Assembly (NCBI GenBank): GCA_036732755.1
Contig: DAINBU010000032.1
Coordinates: forward strand, 1 to 43,326
Reading direction: 5' to 3'
DNA length: 43,326 nt
Source: DASRRB01 sp036732755
GTDB taxonomy: Bacteria > Planctomycetota > B15-G4 > SIAN01
Part shown: positions 26,717 through 35,630 of the stretch, piece after piece
Layout: the number at the start of each line of letters is the position of its first letter
How positions within the stretch are numbered: position 1 is the stretch's first letter
Notes under the pieces: generated by a model
Told to the model about the DNA's origin: nothing
Databases searched by the model: none
Seen by the model: only the letters and a program-made list of their open reading frames with translations
Translations under genes and position numbers: made by a program

Positions 26717-28648
26717 ATGCGCCGCACGAATCCTCTTCCTTCGATCGCCGGCCGCCTCGCCGTGGCGGCCGCCTTCGTCGGCCTGCTCTCGCTCGCGCCG
26801 ATCGCCGCACGGTCGCCGTGGCAGTGGGGCGAGCCGGCTCCGGCGCAAGGACAAGCGCCGGCCGCGAAGGCGCCCGCGCCTGCGCCCACGACCGCCCCCG
26901 ACCTCGCGAGCGTGCTGCCCGAAAAGGCGGTCGCCGTCCTCGAGGCGCGCGGACTCGCGGCGCTCGCGCGCGGCTACCTCGCTTCGGACTTGCACGCGCG
27001 CATCGCCGGGCTCGAGGCGTTCCGCCGCATGGAGAAGACGCCCGAGTACGCACAGCTTCTCGCCGGCCTCTCCTTCGTGCAGCTCGCGTCGGGCCTGAAG
27101 CCGGCCGACCTCGCCGCGGCGCTGCTCGGCGACCCGCTGGTCGTGGCATTGGTGGTCGAGGGGACGGCGCCCGGCGCGCCGGTGCTCGTCGCCGTCGCTC
27201 GCACCGGTGACCCCGACGTCGCCGAGCAGCTCGTGCACGCCGCCCGTGCACTCGCGTCCGCCTCGAAGGAGGCGGCGAACCCGCCGCGCGACTTCGACCA
27301 CGCCGGCGCGCACGGCGTCGTGCTCGACGGCAAGGTCTGGCTCGCCGCGGCCGGCGGCGACCTCGTCGTCGCGACCAGTGAAGCGCTCGCGCACGCGACG
27401 CTCGAGCGCGACGTCGCGAATCGCGCCGCGGCGAACACGGCGAATCAGCCCGGCGCGACCGCGGCACCGGCTCCCGTCGGCCCGCTCGTGAAGCGGATGC
27501 GCGCGACGCTCGGCGCGGGGTCGCAGGTGAAGTTCGCGCTCGACGTCGCGGCCGCCGCCGCGCTCAAGACCGACGGCCCGCTCTTCCCGAAGAGCGACAA
27601 CTCGGTCGGCGCTCTGCTCTTCGGCGACCTGCTCGCTGCGGCGGGCCGCGCCGACGTCCTCTGCGGCGAGCTCGAGCTCTCCGGCGACCGCGCCCGCCTC
27701 GCGCTGCGCGTGCCGTCGCCCAAGGCGTCGCGCCCCGAGTTCCTGCGCTCGTTCGGACATGCGCGCGCCCAGCAGCCCTTGCGCGCGCTCGCGCCGAAGA
27801 ACCTCCTCGTCTCCCTCTCGCTGCGCCGTGACGGCGAGCTCTTCTGGCGCGACCGCGGTGAGCTGTGCGATCCCAAGACCGAGCAGGAGTTCGCCCAGGC
27901 GAAGACCGGCCTCGGCCTCTTCTTCGGCGGCCGCAGCTTCCCCGACGAGATCCTGCCGCAGCTCGACGACGAGCTCGTCGTCGTCGTGACGCGCCAGACC
28001 TATCCGAACGCCAAGGCGCCGCCGCGCGTGCGAGTTCCCGCCTTCGCGTTCGTCTGGAAGACGAAGGGCGACGCGAAGAAGCTCGGCGAGCAATTCGCCA
28101 TCGGCGTGAACACCTTCATCGGGATCCTGAACGCCGACAACGCGCAGAAGCGCAACGCGCAGTTGCTGCCGTTCGTCGAGCCGTTCGAGGGAGTGACCGT
28201 CTACGGCGGCCGCATGCTGCCCGACGACGACCGCACGCCCGACACGTCGCTCAACTACGCGCCGGCGCTCACGTGGCTGAACGACCGCATCGTCCTCGCC
28301 ACCTCCGAGGAGATGCTGCACGACCTCGTCCGGCTCCTGAAGAGCGACCCCGCGGCGCTCGCGAAGTCGTCGCCGTGGCCCGCCGGCACGACTGCGGCGG
28401 TCCGCATGGACGGCCGCGCGATCGCGGAGAGCCTGCGCGAGAACCGGGACCATCTCGTGAGCGATGCCGTCACGAACAAGGGGAAGACGCGCGTCCAGGC
28501 CGAACTCGAGTTCGACCTCGGCGTCCAGCTGCTCGACCTCCTCTCCGAAGGCCGCATCCTCGAGCGCGTCAGCGACGACGCGCTCGAGCTCTCGCTCGAA
28601 GGCGTGCTCGCGCCCGCGACCAAGGCGGCGCGCACGGAGGGGTCGTGA
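26717..28648 (+). CDS. Secreted DUF3352-like hypothetical protein
   Basis: The 643-residue protein has a signal peptide (MRRTNPLPSIAGRLAVAAAF, with export to about residue 32), a short Ala/Pro-rich linker, and a long alpha/beta region. The segments LASVLPEKAVAVLEARGL and AALLGDPLVVALVVEG resemble DUF3352-type proteins, which are of unknown role. No catalytic motif is seen. Its TGA overlaps the GTG start of the DUF1800 gene, so both are coupled. In planctomycetes and related phyla, DUF1800/DUF1501 pairs often have such secreted companions. The function is unknown. Confidence 0.7.
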   Translation: MRRTNPLPSIAGRLAVAAAFVGLLSLAPIAARSPWQWGEPAPAQGQAPAAKAPAPAPTTAPDLASVLPEKAVAVLEARGLAALARGYLASDLHARIAGLEAFRRMEKTPEYAQLLAGLSFVQLASGLKPADLAAALLGDPLVVALVVEGTAPGAPVLVAVARTGDPDVAEQLVHAARALASASKEAANPPRDFDHAGAHGVVLDGKVWLAAAGGDLVVATSEALAHATLERDVANRAAANTANQPGATAAPAPVGPLVKRMRATLGAGSQVKFALDVAAAAALKTDGPLFPKSDNSVGALLFGDLLAAAGRADVLCGELELSGDRARLALRVPSPKASRPEFLRSFGHARAQQPLRALAPKNLLVSLSLRRDGELFWRDRGELCDPKTEQEFAQAKTGLGLFFGGRSFPDEILPQLDDELVVVVTRQTYPNAKAPPRVRVPAFAFVWKTKGDAKKLGEQFAIGVNTFIGILNADNAQKRNAQLLPFVEPFEGVTVYGGRMLPDDDRTPDTSLNYAPALTWLNDRIVLATSEEMLHDLVRLLKSDPAALAKSSPWPAGTTAAVRMDGRAIAESLRENRDHLVSDAVTNKGKTRVQAELEFDLGVQLLDLLSEGRILERVSDDALELSLEGVLAPATKAARTEGS

Positions 28649-30003
28649 GCGCGCTCGCCCGCTACCGGCCGGGCGCCGACGGTCCGTTCGGCCCTGCGGA
28701 GGTGCGCCACCTCTTCCGGCGCGCGGGCTTCGGCCTGCCGTGGGACGATTGCGGCGCGCTGGCGCGGAAGGGCCTCGACGCCGCGCTCGAGTCGCTGCTC
28801 GCGGCCGACGAGGGGCGCGACGCCGCGTGGACGTCGCGCACCGCGAACGAGGTCGCGGTGGCCGCCGACACCGGCAAGATGGCCGCGGGCGAGCCGCTGA
28901 AGAAGCTGCGCGCGCTCTGCCTGCTGCGCATGGCGCAGACGCGCGCGCCGCTGCCCGAGAAGCTCGCCCTCTTCTGGCACGGCCACTTCGCGACGTCGGT
29001 GGAGAAGGTGCAGGACCTGCGCCTGATCTGGCGGCAGTACCGCCTCTTCCGCGAGACGGGGGTCGCGTCTTTCCGTGCGCTGCTGCACGCCGTCTCGCGC
29101 GATCCGGCGATGGTGATCTGGCTCGACTCCGACAGCAACGAGCGGCTGCGTCCCAACGAGAACTACGCGCGCGAGCTGATGGAGCTGTTCTCGATGGGGG
29201 TCGGCCGCTACTCGGAGGCCGACGTCAAGGAGGCGGCGCGCGCGTTCACCGGCTGGCACGTGCGCCACCTCGACTTCTGGCTCGACGAGCACGAGCACGA
29301 CGGCGGGGAGAAGAAGGTGCTCGGGAAAAGCGGTCGGCTCGACGGCGGAGACGTCGTCGACCTCTGCGTCGAGCACCCCGCGTGCGCCCCCTTCCTCGCG
29401 AGAAAGCTGCTGTGCTTCTACGTCCATCCGGAGCCGGACGCCGCCGCGGTGGCGGAGGTCGCGAGTGCGCTTCAGGAAGAAGAGCTCGACGTCGGACGGA
29501 CGCTCGCGCGGCTGTTCGCGTCGCGACACTTCTTCGCGCCGGAGATGCGCGGCGCGCTGATCCCGTCGCCGGTCGAATACTGCGTCGCGACGCTGCGCGC
29601 CGTCGGCGCGACCGCCTCCTGGAAGGAGCTCGGCGAGACGGCAGCGACGATGGGACAGGCGCTCTTCGCGCCGCCCAACGTGAAGGGGTGGGACGGCCAG
29701 GCCGCCTGGATCAACACGCGCACGCTGCTCGAGCGCGGCCGCTTCGCGGAGGCGGTCGCCTTCGGGGGCGGCGCGCTCGACGTGCGCGCCGACTGGAAGC
29801 GCGCGGCGGGCGACGCCTTCGCCGCCGACGGAGACGCGCTGGTGGCGCGGATGGGCGACGTGCTGCTCGGTGCGCCGCTCGGCACGTCGAGCCGCGCCGC
29901 GCTCCATGCCTTCGCGGCGTCGCCTGCCGCCGGCACGGGCGAGGCGCGCGTGCGCAACGTCGCGCACCTGCTGCTCTGCTGCGCCGAGGCGAACCTGCAC
30001 TGA
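28645..30003 (+). CDS. DUF1800 family protein
   Basis: The protein has 452 residues from GTG 28645; GGAGG lies four bases upstream. DUF1800 landmarks are the start VRHLFRRAGFG, FWHGHFATS, NENYARELMELFSMGVG, AFTGWHVRH and the C-terminal MGQALFAPPNVKGWDGQAAW. DUF1800 proteins occur beside DUF1501 proteins in many Planctomycetota, Acidobacteria and Proteobacteria; their biochemical role is not established. Unlike many relatives, no signal peptide is seen here, so export, if any, may depend on the Tat-exported partner. It is coupled to the secreted protein upstream and followed after 16 bases by DUF1501. Confidence 0.9.
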   Translation: MSALARYRPGADGPFGPAEVRHLFRRAGFGLPWDDCGALARKGLDAALESLLAADEGRDAAWTSRTANEVAVAADTGKMAAGEPLKKLRALCLLRMAQTRAPLPEKLALFWHGHFATSVEKVQDLRLIWRQYRLFRETGVASFRALLHAVSRDPAMVIWLDSDSNERLRPNENYARELMELFSMGVGRYSEADVKEAARAFTGWHVRHLDFWLDEHEHDGGEKKVLGKSGRLDGGDVVDLCVEHPACAPFLARKLLCFYVHPEPDAAAVAEVASALQEEELDVGRTLARLFASRHFFAPEMRGALIPSPVEYCVATLRAVGATASWKELGETAATMGQALFAPPNVKGWDGQAAWINTRTLLERGRFAEAVAFGGGALDVRADWKRAAGDAFAADGDALVARMGDVLLGAPLGTSSRAALHAFAASPAAGTGEARVRNVAHLLLCCAEANLH

Positions 30004-30019
30004 AACGGGGAGCTGCTCG

Positions 30020-31276
30020 ATGGCGACCACACGCCGAGGATTCCTTCTGGCCGGTCTGGGCGCCGCGGCGGCGCCGCTCCTGTCGCGGCTGTCATGGGCG
30101 CGCGCGCTCGAGGGCGCGCCGGCCGGGCGCGTGCTGCTCGTGGTCGAGCTCGGCGGCGGCAACGACGGGCTCAACACGGTGGTGCCGTTCGCCGACCCGC
30201 TCTACGTCCGCGCGCGACCGTCGCTGCGGATCGGCTTGGAGGGCGTGCGGAAGATCGCCGACGGCGTCGGACTGCGGCTGGAGCTCGCCGCGCTGAAGAG
30301 CCGCTTCGACCGCGGCCAGCTCGCGATCGTGCAGGGGGTCGGCTACCCCGGCCCCGACCGCAGCCACTTCCGCTCGACCGACATCTGGCACGCGGCGTCG
30401 CTCGAGCCCGAGCGTGCGCGCACCGGCTGGATCGGGCGCGTCTGCGAGTGCGAGTCGGCGGGGCGGCGCGCTCCGATCGGGCCGGGCTTCCCGGCGCTGA
30501 TGGTCGGGACGGCGAAGGTCCCGCTCGCGCTGGTGGGCGAGCATTCGTCGGCCCTGCAAGTCGCCGACGTCGGGCGCTTCCGCGTGCCGGTCGGCCCGAA
30601 GGATCCGTCCCAAGAGGGGCGGCGCGACGCGCTGGCGCGGCTGGCGACGACGACCACCGCAGCGGAGCACTCCGGCGGCGGCGCGCTCGCGCTCCTGAAG
30701 GACGCAGCGCGCGAGACGCGGGCGAGCGCGGCGCGCGTCGAGGCGGCGGTCGAGAAGGGGAAGTCTGCGACGACCTGGCCCGACACGGGCCTCGCGCGCG
30801 AGCTCAAGGTCGCCGCGCAGCTGATCGCCGGCGGCTTCGAGTGCGCGGCCTACTTCGTGAGGCAGGAGGGCTACGACACGCACGCCTTCCAGGCCGACGC
30901 GCATGCGCTGCTGCTCGCGGAGCTCGACGGCGCGCTCGGCGCGTTCCTCGCGGACGTCGAGGCGGCGCAGGCGCTCGACCGCGTCGCCGTGCTGGTCTAC
31001 AGCGAGTTCGGGCGGCGCGTGAAGGAGAACGGCTCGAAGGGGACCGACCACGGCGCCGCGGCGCCGCTCTTCGTGCTGGGCGGCGCGGTGAAGGGCGGCC
31101 TCGTCGGCCGCGCGCCGTCGCTCGCGCCGGCCGACCTCGACGGCGGCGAGGACGGCGACCTGGTCCACTCGATCGATTTCCGGCGCGTCTACGCGACGCT
31201 GCTGAAGGAGTGGTTCGGCGTCGCGCCCAAGCGCGTACTCGGGAACGAATTCGAGGCGCTGCCGCTCTTCGCGTGA
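30020..31276 (+). CDS. DUF1501 family protein with Tat signal
   Basis: This 418-residue protein starts with a twin-arginine signal (TTRRGFLLAG, then AAAAPLLSRLSWARA). GGGGAG lies seven bases before ATG 30020. DUF1501 belongs to the alkaline-phosphatase/sulfatase-like superfamily. Visible landmarks are ELGGGNDGLNTVVPF near the N-terminus, GPDRSHFRSTDIW, GYDTHAFQ, VLVYSEFGRRV and GTDHGAAAPLFVLGG, with His and Asp residues that would form a metal site. It is predicted to fold in the cytoplasm and be exported with cofactor, probably together with the preceding DUF1800 protein. The substrate is unknown. Confidence 0.92.
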   Translation: MATTRRGFLLAGLGAAAAPLLSRLSWARALEGAPAGRVLLVVELGGGNDGLNTVVPFADPLYVRARPSLRIGLEGVRKIADGVGLRLELAALKSRFDRGQLAIVQGVGYPGPDRSHFRSTDIWHAASLEPERARTGWIGRVCECESAGRRAPIGPGFPALMVGTAKVPLALVGEHSSALQVADVGRFRVPVGPKDPSQEGRRDALARLATTTTAAEHSGGGALALLKDAARETRASAARVEAAVEKGKSATTWPDTGLARELKVAAQLIAGGFECAAYFVRQEGYDTHAFQADAHALLLAELDGALGAFLADVEAAQALDRVAVLVYSEFGRRVKENGSKGTDHGAAAPLFVLGGAVKGGLVGRAPSLAPADLDGGEDGDLVHSIDFRRVYATLLKEWFGVAPKRVLGNEFEALPLFA

Positions 31277-31396
31277 GACGGCGCGCGGAGCGTCACCGCA
31301 TGCACCGCGGCTTCCGGGTCCGGAGCCGTTCGTCGGCATCCGTTTCGAAGAGTGGGCGCTCCTCGCGTAGAGCCGGTGGCACGTCGGGGAGGCTCC

Positions 31397-31999
31397 ATGG
31401 AGCGCTGGCTTCCACTCGTCGGGATCGCGACGTTCCTCGTCTTCGGCATGGGCGCGCGGAGCGTCCTGTACCGCCGGCGCTACGGGACGTCGGGACTCGT
31501 CCTGCTGCGGGCGCGGGACCGGGGCGAGGTCGCGCGTCGCCGCCTCCTCGTCGGGATCGTCGGCGTGCTGCTCGCGCAGGCGATCGTGCTCGCGGTGCGA
31601 CCGCATGCGCTGGACGCCTGCCGCATGTTCCGGTTGCCGGTGTGGATCGGCGCGGTCGTCCTCGCGATCGGCACCGCGCTGGAGATGGCGGCGCAGGCGC
31701 AGATGGGGGCGTCGTGGCGGATCGGGATCGACGCCGGCGCGCCTCTGGGGCTCGTGACGCGCGGCCTCTTCCGCTTCAGCCGGAACCCGATCTACTCGTT
31801 CGTGCTGCTCGCGGTCGTCGGATTCGTCCTGCTCGCGCCGACCTGGATCTCGCTCGCGGCGCTGCTCGCCGCATGCGCCGGCATGCGCGCGCAGGTCGCG
31901 GCGGAGGAGCGCCACCTCCGTGAAACGTACGGCGCCGCGTACGTTCGCTACGCGCAGCGCGTCGGCCGCTTCCTCCCCTGGATCGGAAGGATCCGCTGA
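31397..31999 (+). CDS. Isoprenylcysteine carboxyl methyltransferase/phospholipid methyltransferase-like membrane protein
   Basis: This 200-residue integral membrane protein has about five hydrophobic helices. The C-terminal pattern LFRFSRNPIYS, then EERHLRETYGAAYVRYAQRV and GRFLPW, is the usual motif of the ICMT/PEMT family, which methylates lipids or lipid-like substrates with SAM. The start ATG 31397 has GGGAGG four bases upstream. Its last 52 bases overlap the convergent GH3 gene. The substrate is unknown; it is only loosely linked to the DUF1501 operon (120-base gap). Confidence 0.85.
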   Translation: MERWLPLVGIATFLVFGMGARSVLYRRRYGTSGLVLLRARDRGEVARRRLLVGIVGVLLAQAIVLAVRPHALDACRMFRLPVWIGAVVLAIGTALEMAAQAQMGASWRIGIDAGAPLGLVTRGLFRFSRNPIYSFVLLAVVGFVLLAPTWISLAALLAACAGMRAQVAAEERHLRETYGAAYVRYAQRVGRFLPWIGRIR

Positions 32000-33611
32000 G
32001 GCGCGTCCAGAGCGAGCGATCGCACGACGTGGCGCGTGCTCGTCCGGTCCCACCGGGCCGCCAGCAGGCGCCACTTGTACTGCGCATCACGGCGGCCGTG
32101 GCGGACGTCGTCGCGCTGGACCTCGCGGGACCAGCCGCCCGCCATCACGTGCAGCGCGGGAGCGTGGAGCCGGCGCGAGCGGCGGCGGGAGGCGTACTCG
32201 ACGTCGTCGCGCGCGAGCGCGGCGTCGAAGCGCGCGACCCAGTCGCGCAGCCGCTCGTCCGGGGGCGTCGCCCCGTCGAATTCGAGCAGCACGTCGTAGC
32301 GGGCGCGGCCGACGTCGGGGATCAGGCGGAGCTGCCGGACGGGAAGGGGTCGCTCCCGTTGCGCGGCCGACCAGGCGGCGACGACGTGGTTCACGTGGAG
32401 CTTCTCGCCGCAGATGCTCGAGAAGTCGTCGCCCTTGCGGAGGAACGCGAGCAGCGGCGCGCGGCGGCGGAAGCCGCGGACCTCGACGAGATCGCCGAGG
32501 TCGTAGCGCCACAGCCCCGCGCTGGTCGTGACGAGCACGCGGTACCGGCCGCCGTCGACGAGCTCGTGCACGAGGCGGGTCGGAGCCTCGGCGAGATCCT
32601 CGCTCGATTCCGGCGCGAACTCGAAGAACGTCGATTCGAGGGCGGGGAGGCCGGCCGCGGTGGCGTCCGACCAGGGAATCGTGAAGGTCCCCTCGCTCGC
32701 GCGGTAGCCGAGATCGCGGATCGGCACGTCGGCCCCGTAGAGCGGAGCGAGCCGCTTCGCGTGGAGGCCGACGCTGCCGCCGAGCCAGCAGCCGATCAAT
32801 CGCAGCTCGGGCCAGAGGTGGCGCGGCAGCAGTGCTCCATCGGCCGCGATCTTCCGCTCGAGGTCGCGGGCGAGGGGGCGACGCCCCGGCGACCGGCGGG
32901 GGCGGACGCGATCCTCCGGTCGCCGGGGCGTCGCCCCCTCGCCCGGAGGATCGCGTCCGCCTCCTCCGCGATCGTCTCGGCGAGCCGCAACAGCGTCGTC
33001 GGATTGGGCGTCGCGATCCACGAGATCCGCCGCGTCGCCGCGATGCGCGCGACGCGCCGGTAGCGCGCGTCGTCGTCGGCGATCGCGTGCAGACGGGCGG
33101 GGACGGCGAAACGCTCGCGCAGGAAGCGCGGCGCGTCGCGGCAGGCCAGCCCGCTCGCGCAACCGACCGGGGCACCGCGGGCCGTCGCGCCCTCGCGATC
33201 GGCGCCGACGAGCGCGAGGATCGAGTCTTCGAGCAGGCGCGGGTGGTCGTGCAGGGCGCGCTCGAGCCAGATCGCGCCGAGCCGCGCGAGCTCGCCGCGG
33301 AAGGTGCGCGTCACCGGCAGGAGCTTCGGCGCGGCGGTCGTCCCGCTGGTCGAGACGAAGCGTCGCGCCGGCTCGCGCGTGAGGACGCGTCGCTCGCCGG
33401 CGAGCACGCGCTCGAAATAGGGCCGGAGCGCCTCGTAGTCGCGCGCCGGGACGCGACGCCGGAACTCCTGCACGGTCGTTTCCGGATCGAGCTGGTGTTC
33501 GCGCGCGAAGGCGGTGTCGCGCGCGCCGGCGAGCAGCCGCCCGAGGCAGCGGGCCTGGCTCCGCTCCGGCGAGCGGGTCGCGGCCTCGAACGACGACTCC
33601 GCGAGGCTCAC
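31948..33611 (-). pseudogene. GH3-family acyl-adenylate/amide synthetase, frameshifted
   Basis: GH3 enzymes adenylate a carboxylic acid and join it to an amino acid; plant members conjugate auxin and jasmonate. Two frames together make a complete GH3 protein of about 550 residues. The first part, from GTG 33611 (GTGA overlap with the enolase-type gene) to about 32943, contains the ATP-binding motif STSGTTAAPKLLPVT and WIATPNPTTLLRL. The second part, from about 32868 to stop 31948, contains LWPELRLIGCWLGGS, GYRASEGTFTIPW, LWRYDLGDLVEVRGF and DDFSSICGEKLHVNHVV. Between them a -1 shift (or equivalent) is needed, and the intervening ~75 bases are an inverted-repeat structure. It may be a pseudogene, a sequencing or assembly error, or a decoded frameshift; no slippery heptamer is visible. 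Confidence 0.82.
32867..32964. repeat. Two interlocked perfect inverted repeats inside the GH3 gene
   Basis: Arm A at 32867-32896 is the exact reverse complement of A' at 32916-32945 (30 bases). Arm B at 32901-32919 is the exact reverse complement of B' at 32943-32961 (19 bases). The order A-B-A'-B' means the two stems exclude each other unless a pseudoknot forms. Arm A also holds mini-palindromes (GGGGCGACGCCCC, CCGGCGACCGG), giving a REP-like look. The GH3 frame changes across this element. Confidence 0.85.
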
Positions 33612-34780
33612 GGCCCGGCACCGTTTCCGAAGAGCGCGACGTGCGCGGTCGTGTGGCGGCGCACGACGTCTTCGCGGACCTCGATGCCGAGGCCGGCTCC
33701 CGCCAGCAGGGACGCCTCGCCGAAGCGACCGAAGCCGACCGGAGCCACGGTCACGTCTTCGCAAAGCAGCCGGGTCCCGAACGAGCCCTCGAGCGCAAAG
33801 AGGTCGGGCAGCGCGGCGGCGAGATGGCGTCCGGCGGCCGAGAGGATCGCGGTCTCGCCGACGTGGCAGCCGACCTGGACGCGCACGCCGTGCTGGCGCG
33901 CGAACGCCGCGAGCGCGAGCGACGGCGCGAGCCCGCCGCACTTGGAGACGCGCACGTTGACGACGTCGCACGCGCCGGCCGCGACATACTGGCGCAGGTC
34001 GGCGAGAGACGCGACCGGCTCGTCGAGGACGAGCGCGACCGGAGTCCCCTCGCGCAGGTGGCGCGCGCTCCCGGGGTCGCATTCGCGCAGCGGATCCTCG
34101 ATCGCCTCGAGTTCGAACGGTGCGAAGGAGTCGAGCGCGCGGCACGCCTCGTCGAACGACCACGCCCGGTTCGCGTCGGCGCGCAGGCGGACGTCGCGAC
34201 CGAGGACCGCGCGGACCGCCGCCAGGCGTTCGACGTCGGAGGCGGCGCCCACCTTCACCTTGACGGCGCCCATCCCGAGCGCGCAGATCGCTTCGGCGGT
34301 GCGGCGCGCGTCCGCGACCGTGCCGGCGCCGACGACGCCGGAGTAGCGCACGCTCGCGCAGGTCGGCGGGAGCATCACCGAGGCCGATTCACCGCACTGC
34401 CGCAGGAGCCCGTCGAGCAGCGCCATCTCGAGCGCGGCGCGCGCGGAGGCGTGGCGCAACGCGTCGACCCCCTCCGTCGGGAGCGCCTCCTCGAGCAGCT
34501 CGAGCCACCGCGCGAAGCGCGGAGCCGGCGGTCCGTCCGTCGGAAAGTCGCAGTCGACGACGCGCGGCACGAGCGAGCGGCGCAGCGCCTCGAGCGCGCT
34601 CGCGACCGATTCGCCGGTCACGTAAGGGCGCGGAGCGCCTTCGCCGAAGCCGATCGCGCCGCCGTCGAACCCGGCGCGCACGAGGATCGACTCCGATCGG
34701 GCGCGCGTCGTCGCGGCGTGGCCGAACGCCGCCAGGAAGGGGATGCGGACGGCGGAGACGGCGACGCTCGCGAGCCTCAC
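33608..34780 (-). CDS. Enolase-superfamily enzyme of the MLE/dipeptide-epimerase type
   Basis: This 390-residue enzyme abstracts the alpha-proton next to a carboxylate. Catalytic residues visible: Lys174 and Lys176 in AVKVKVGA, metal ligands Asp202 (RADANRAW), Glu228 (EAIEDPL) and Asp253 (LVLDEPVAS), and Lys280 in VRVSKCGG. Two lysines on opposite faces are the mark of the MLE subgroup, which includes dipeptide epimerases, N-succinylamino-acid racemases and o-succinylbenzoate synthase. The sequence alone does not decide among them, and no menaquinone genes are nearby. The start GTG 34780 overlaps the stop of the diiron-oxidase gene (GTGA), and its own stop overlaps the GH3 start, so the three are made together. 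Confidence 0.85.
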   Translation of the reverse strand: MRLASVAVSAVRIPFLAAFGHAATTRARSESILVRAGFDGGAIGFGEGAPRPYVTGESVASALEALRRSLVPRVVDCDFPTDGPPAPRFARWLELLEEALPTEGVDALRHASARAALEMALLDGLLRQCGESASVMLPPTCASVRYSGVVGAGTVADARRTAEAICALGMGAVKVKVGAASDVERLAAVRAVLGRDVRLRADANRAWSFDEACRALDSFAPFELEAIEDPLRECDPGSARHLREGTPVALVLDEPVASLADLRQYVAAGACDVVNVRVSKCGGLAPSLALAAFARQHGVRVQVGCHVGETAILSAAGRHLAAALPDLFALEGSFGTRLLCEDVTVAPVGFGRFGEASLLAGAGLGIEVREDVVRRHTTAHVALFGNGAGP

Positions 34781-35451
34781 GGCGCGAAGTACCGGCGCAG
34801 GAAGACGTTCTCGCGGAAGACCGCGCGGACGACGGCGCGCGCCGCCTCGTCGTCGATTCCGTAGTGCGCGGCGAATGCGTCGATCGCGGCGAGCCCCTGC
34901 TGGGCGTGGACGACGTCGACCTCCGAATGGTGGAGGAACCAGGCGAGGCCGGCGTCGGCGATCCCGCGGTGGCGCGCGAGCGCGCGTGCGATCGCCGCAG
35001 AAGTCGTCGCGAGCAGGGTCTCGACCGCCACGACCTCGCAGAGGGCTCCGAACGCGAAGTCGCGCAGCGTCGCGAACGGCAGCGGCCGCGCCACCGCGCG
35101 GCGGAACTCCTCCTCCGCCTCCGACTCGACGCGCGCGATCTGGTCGCCAAGTCCGGCGGCGCGCAGGAGCGCGCGCAGCAGCTCGGGATGCGACGGTTCG
35201 CCGGAGCGTTCGCGACCGAGCTCTTCGAGGAGATTGCGCTCGAGCGCCGCTTCCGACGCCGGCGGCGCGAGGGCGTAGAGGAACGCGACGTAGCGAGGCG
35301 ACGGCAGGTGCACGCGCGCGACGGCGAGCAGGAAGCGGTCGATCTCGTCGCGCGTCGCGGCGCCGCTCTCGAGTCGTCGAAACGGCGACGATCCGGCGAA
35401 CTCTTCGATCTGGGCGCGGATCGTCGCGGCGACTTCGAGGGCGATCGGCAT
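34777..35451 (-). CDS. Haem-oxygenase-like diiron oxidase (HDO, TenA/PqqC-like fold)
   Basis: The protein has 224 residues from ATG 35451 (GGGAGAG four bases upstream); an upstream start at 35532 would add 27 residues. It is all-helical with the ligand pattern of haem-oxygenase-like diiron oxidases: Glu76/77 and His88 in LLEELGRERSGEPSH, Glu139 or Glu144 in CEVVAVE, and His175-x3-Asp179-x2-His182 in HHSEVDVVH. Known members (UndA, BesC, SznF, CADD) make alkenes, cleave C-C bonds, N-oxygenate, or make p-aminobenzoate. The reaction here cannot be told from sequence. It heads a three-gene coupled operon with an enolase-type enzyme and a GH3 synthetase, suggesting oxidation of an amino- or fatty-acid-like precursor. 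Confidence 0.82.
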   Translation of the reverse strand: MPIALEVAATIRAQIEEFAGSSPFRRLESGAATRDEIDRFLLAVARVHLPSPRYVAFLYALAPPASEAALERNLLEELGRERSGEPSHPELLRALLRAAGLGDQIARVESEAEEEFRRAVARPLPFATLRDFAFGALCEVVAVETLLATTSAAIARALARHRGIADAGLAWFLHHSEVDVVHAQQGLAAIDAFAAHYGIDDEAARAVVRAVFRENVFLRRYFAP

Positions 35452-35630
35452 GGCGCGCTCTCCCGGCGGAAGGAGGTCCGGTCCGGACGATGGAGCGGTG
35501 CGAAGCGGGGCCGCCGCGATCGCACGCGACATGCCCCGCCGACGCGCGAAGGCGGTTTCGCGCGACGGCGTCCGGCGCCGCTCCGCCGCGCTGGAGATCG
35601 CGCGCGCGCGCCGGCAAGATGGGTCGACTC

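Noticed and set aside
32867..32945. Programmed -1 frameshifting to make full-length GH3 protein
   Set aside because: The strong downstream structure is suggestive, but no X-XXY-YYZ slippery heptamer exists in the correct frame. Kept only as an alternative.
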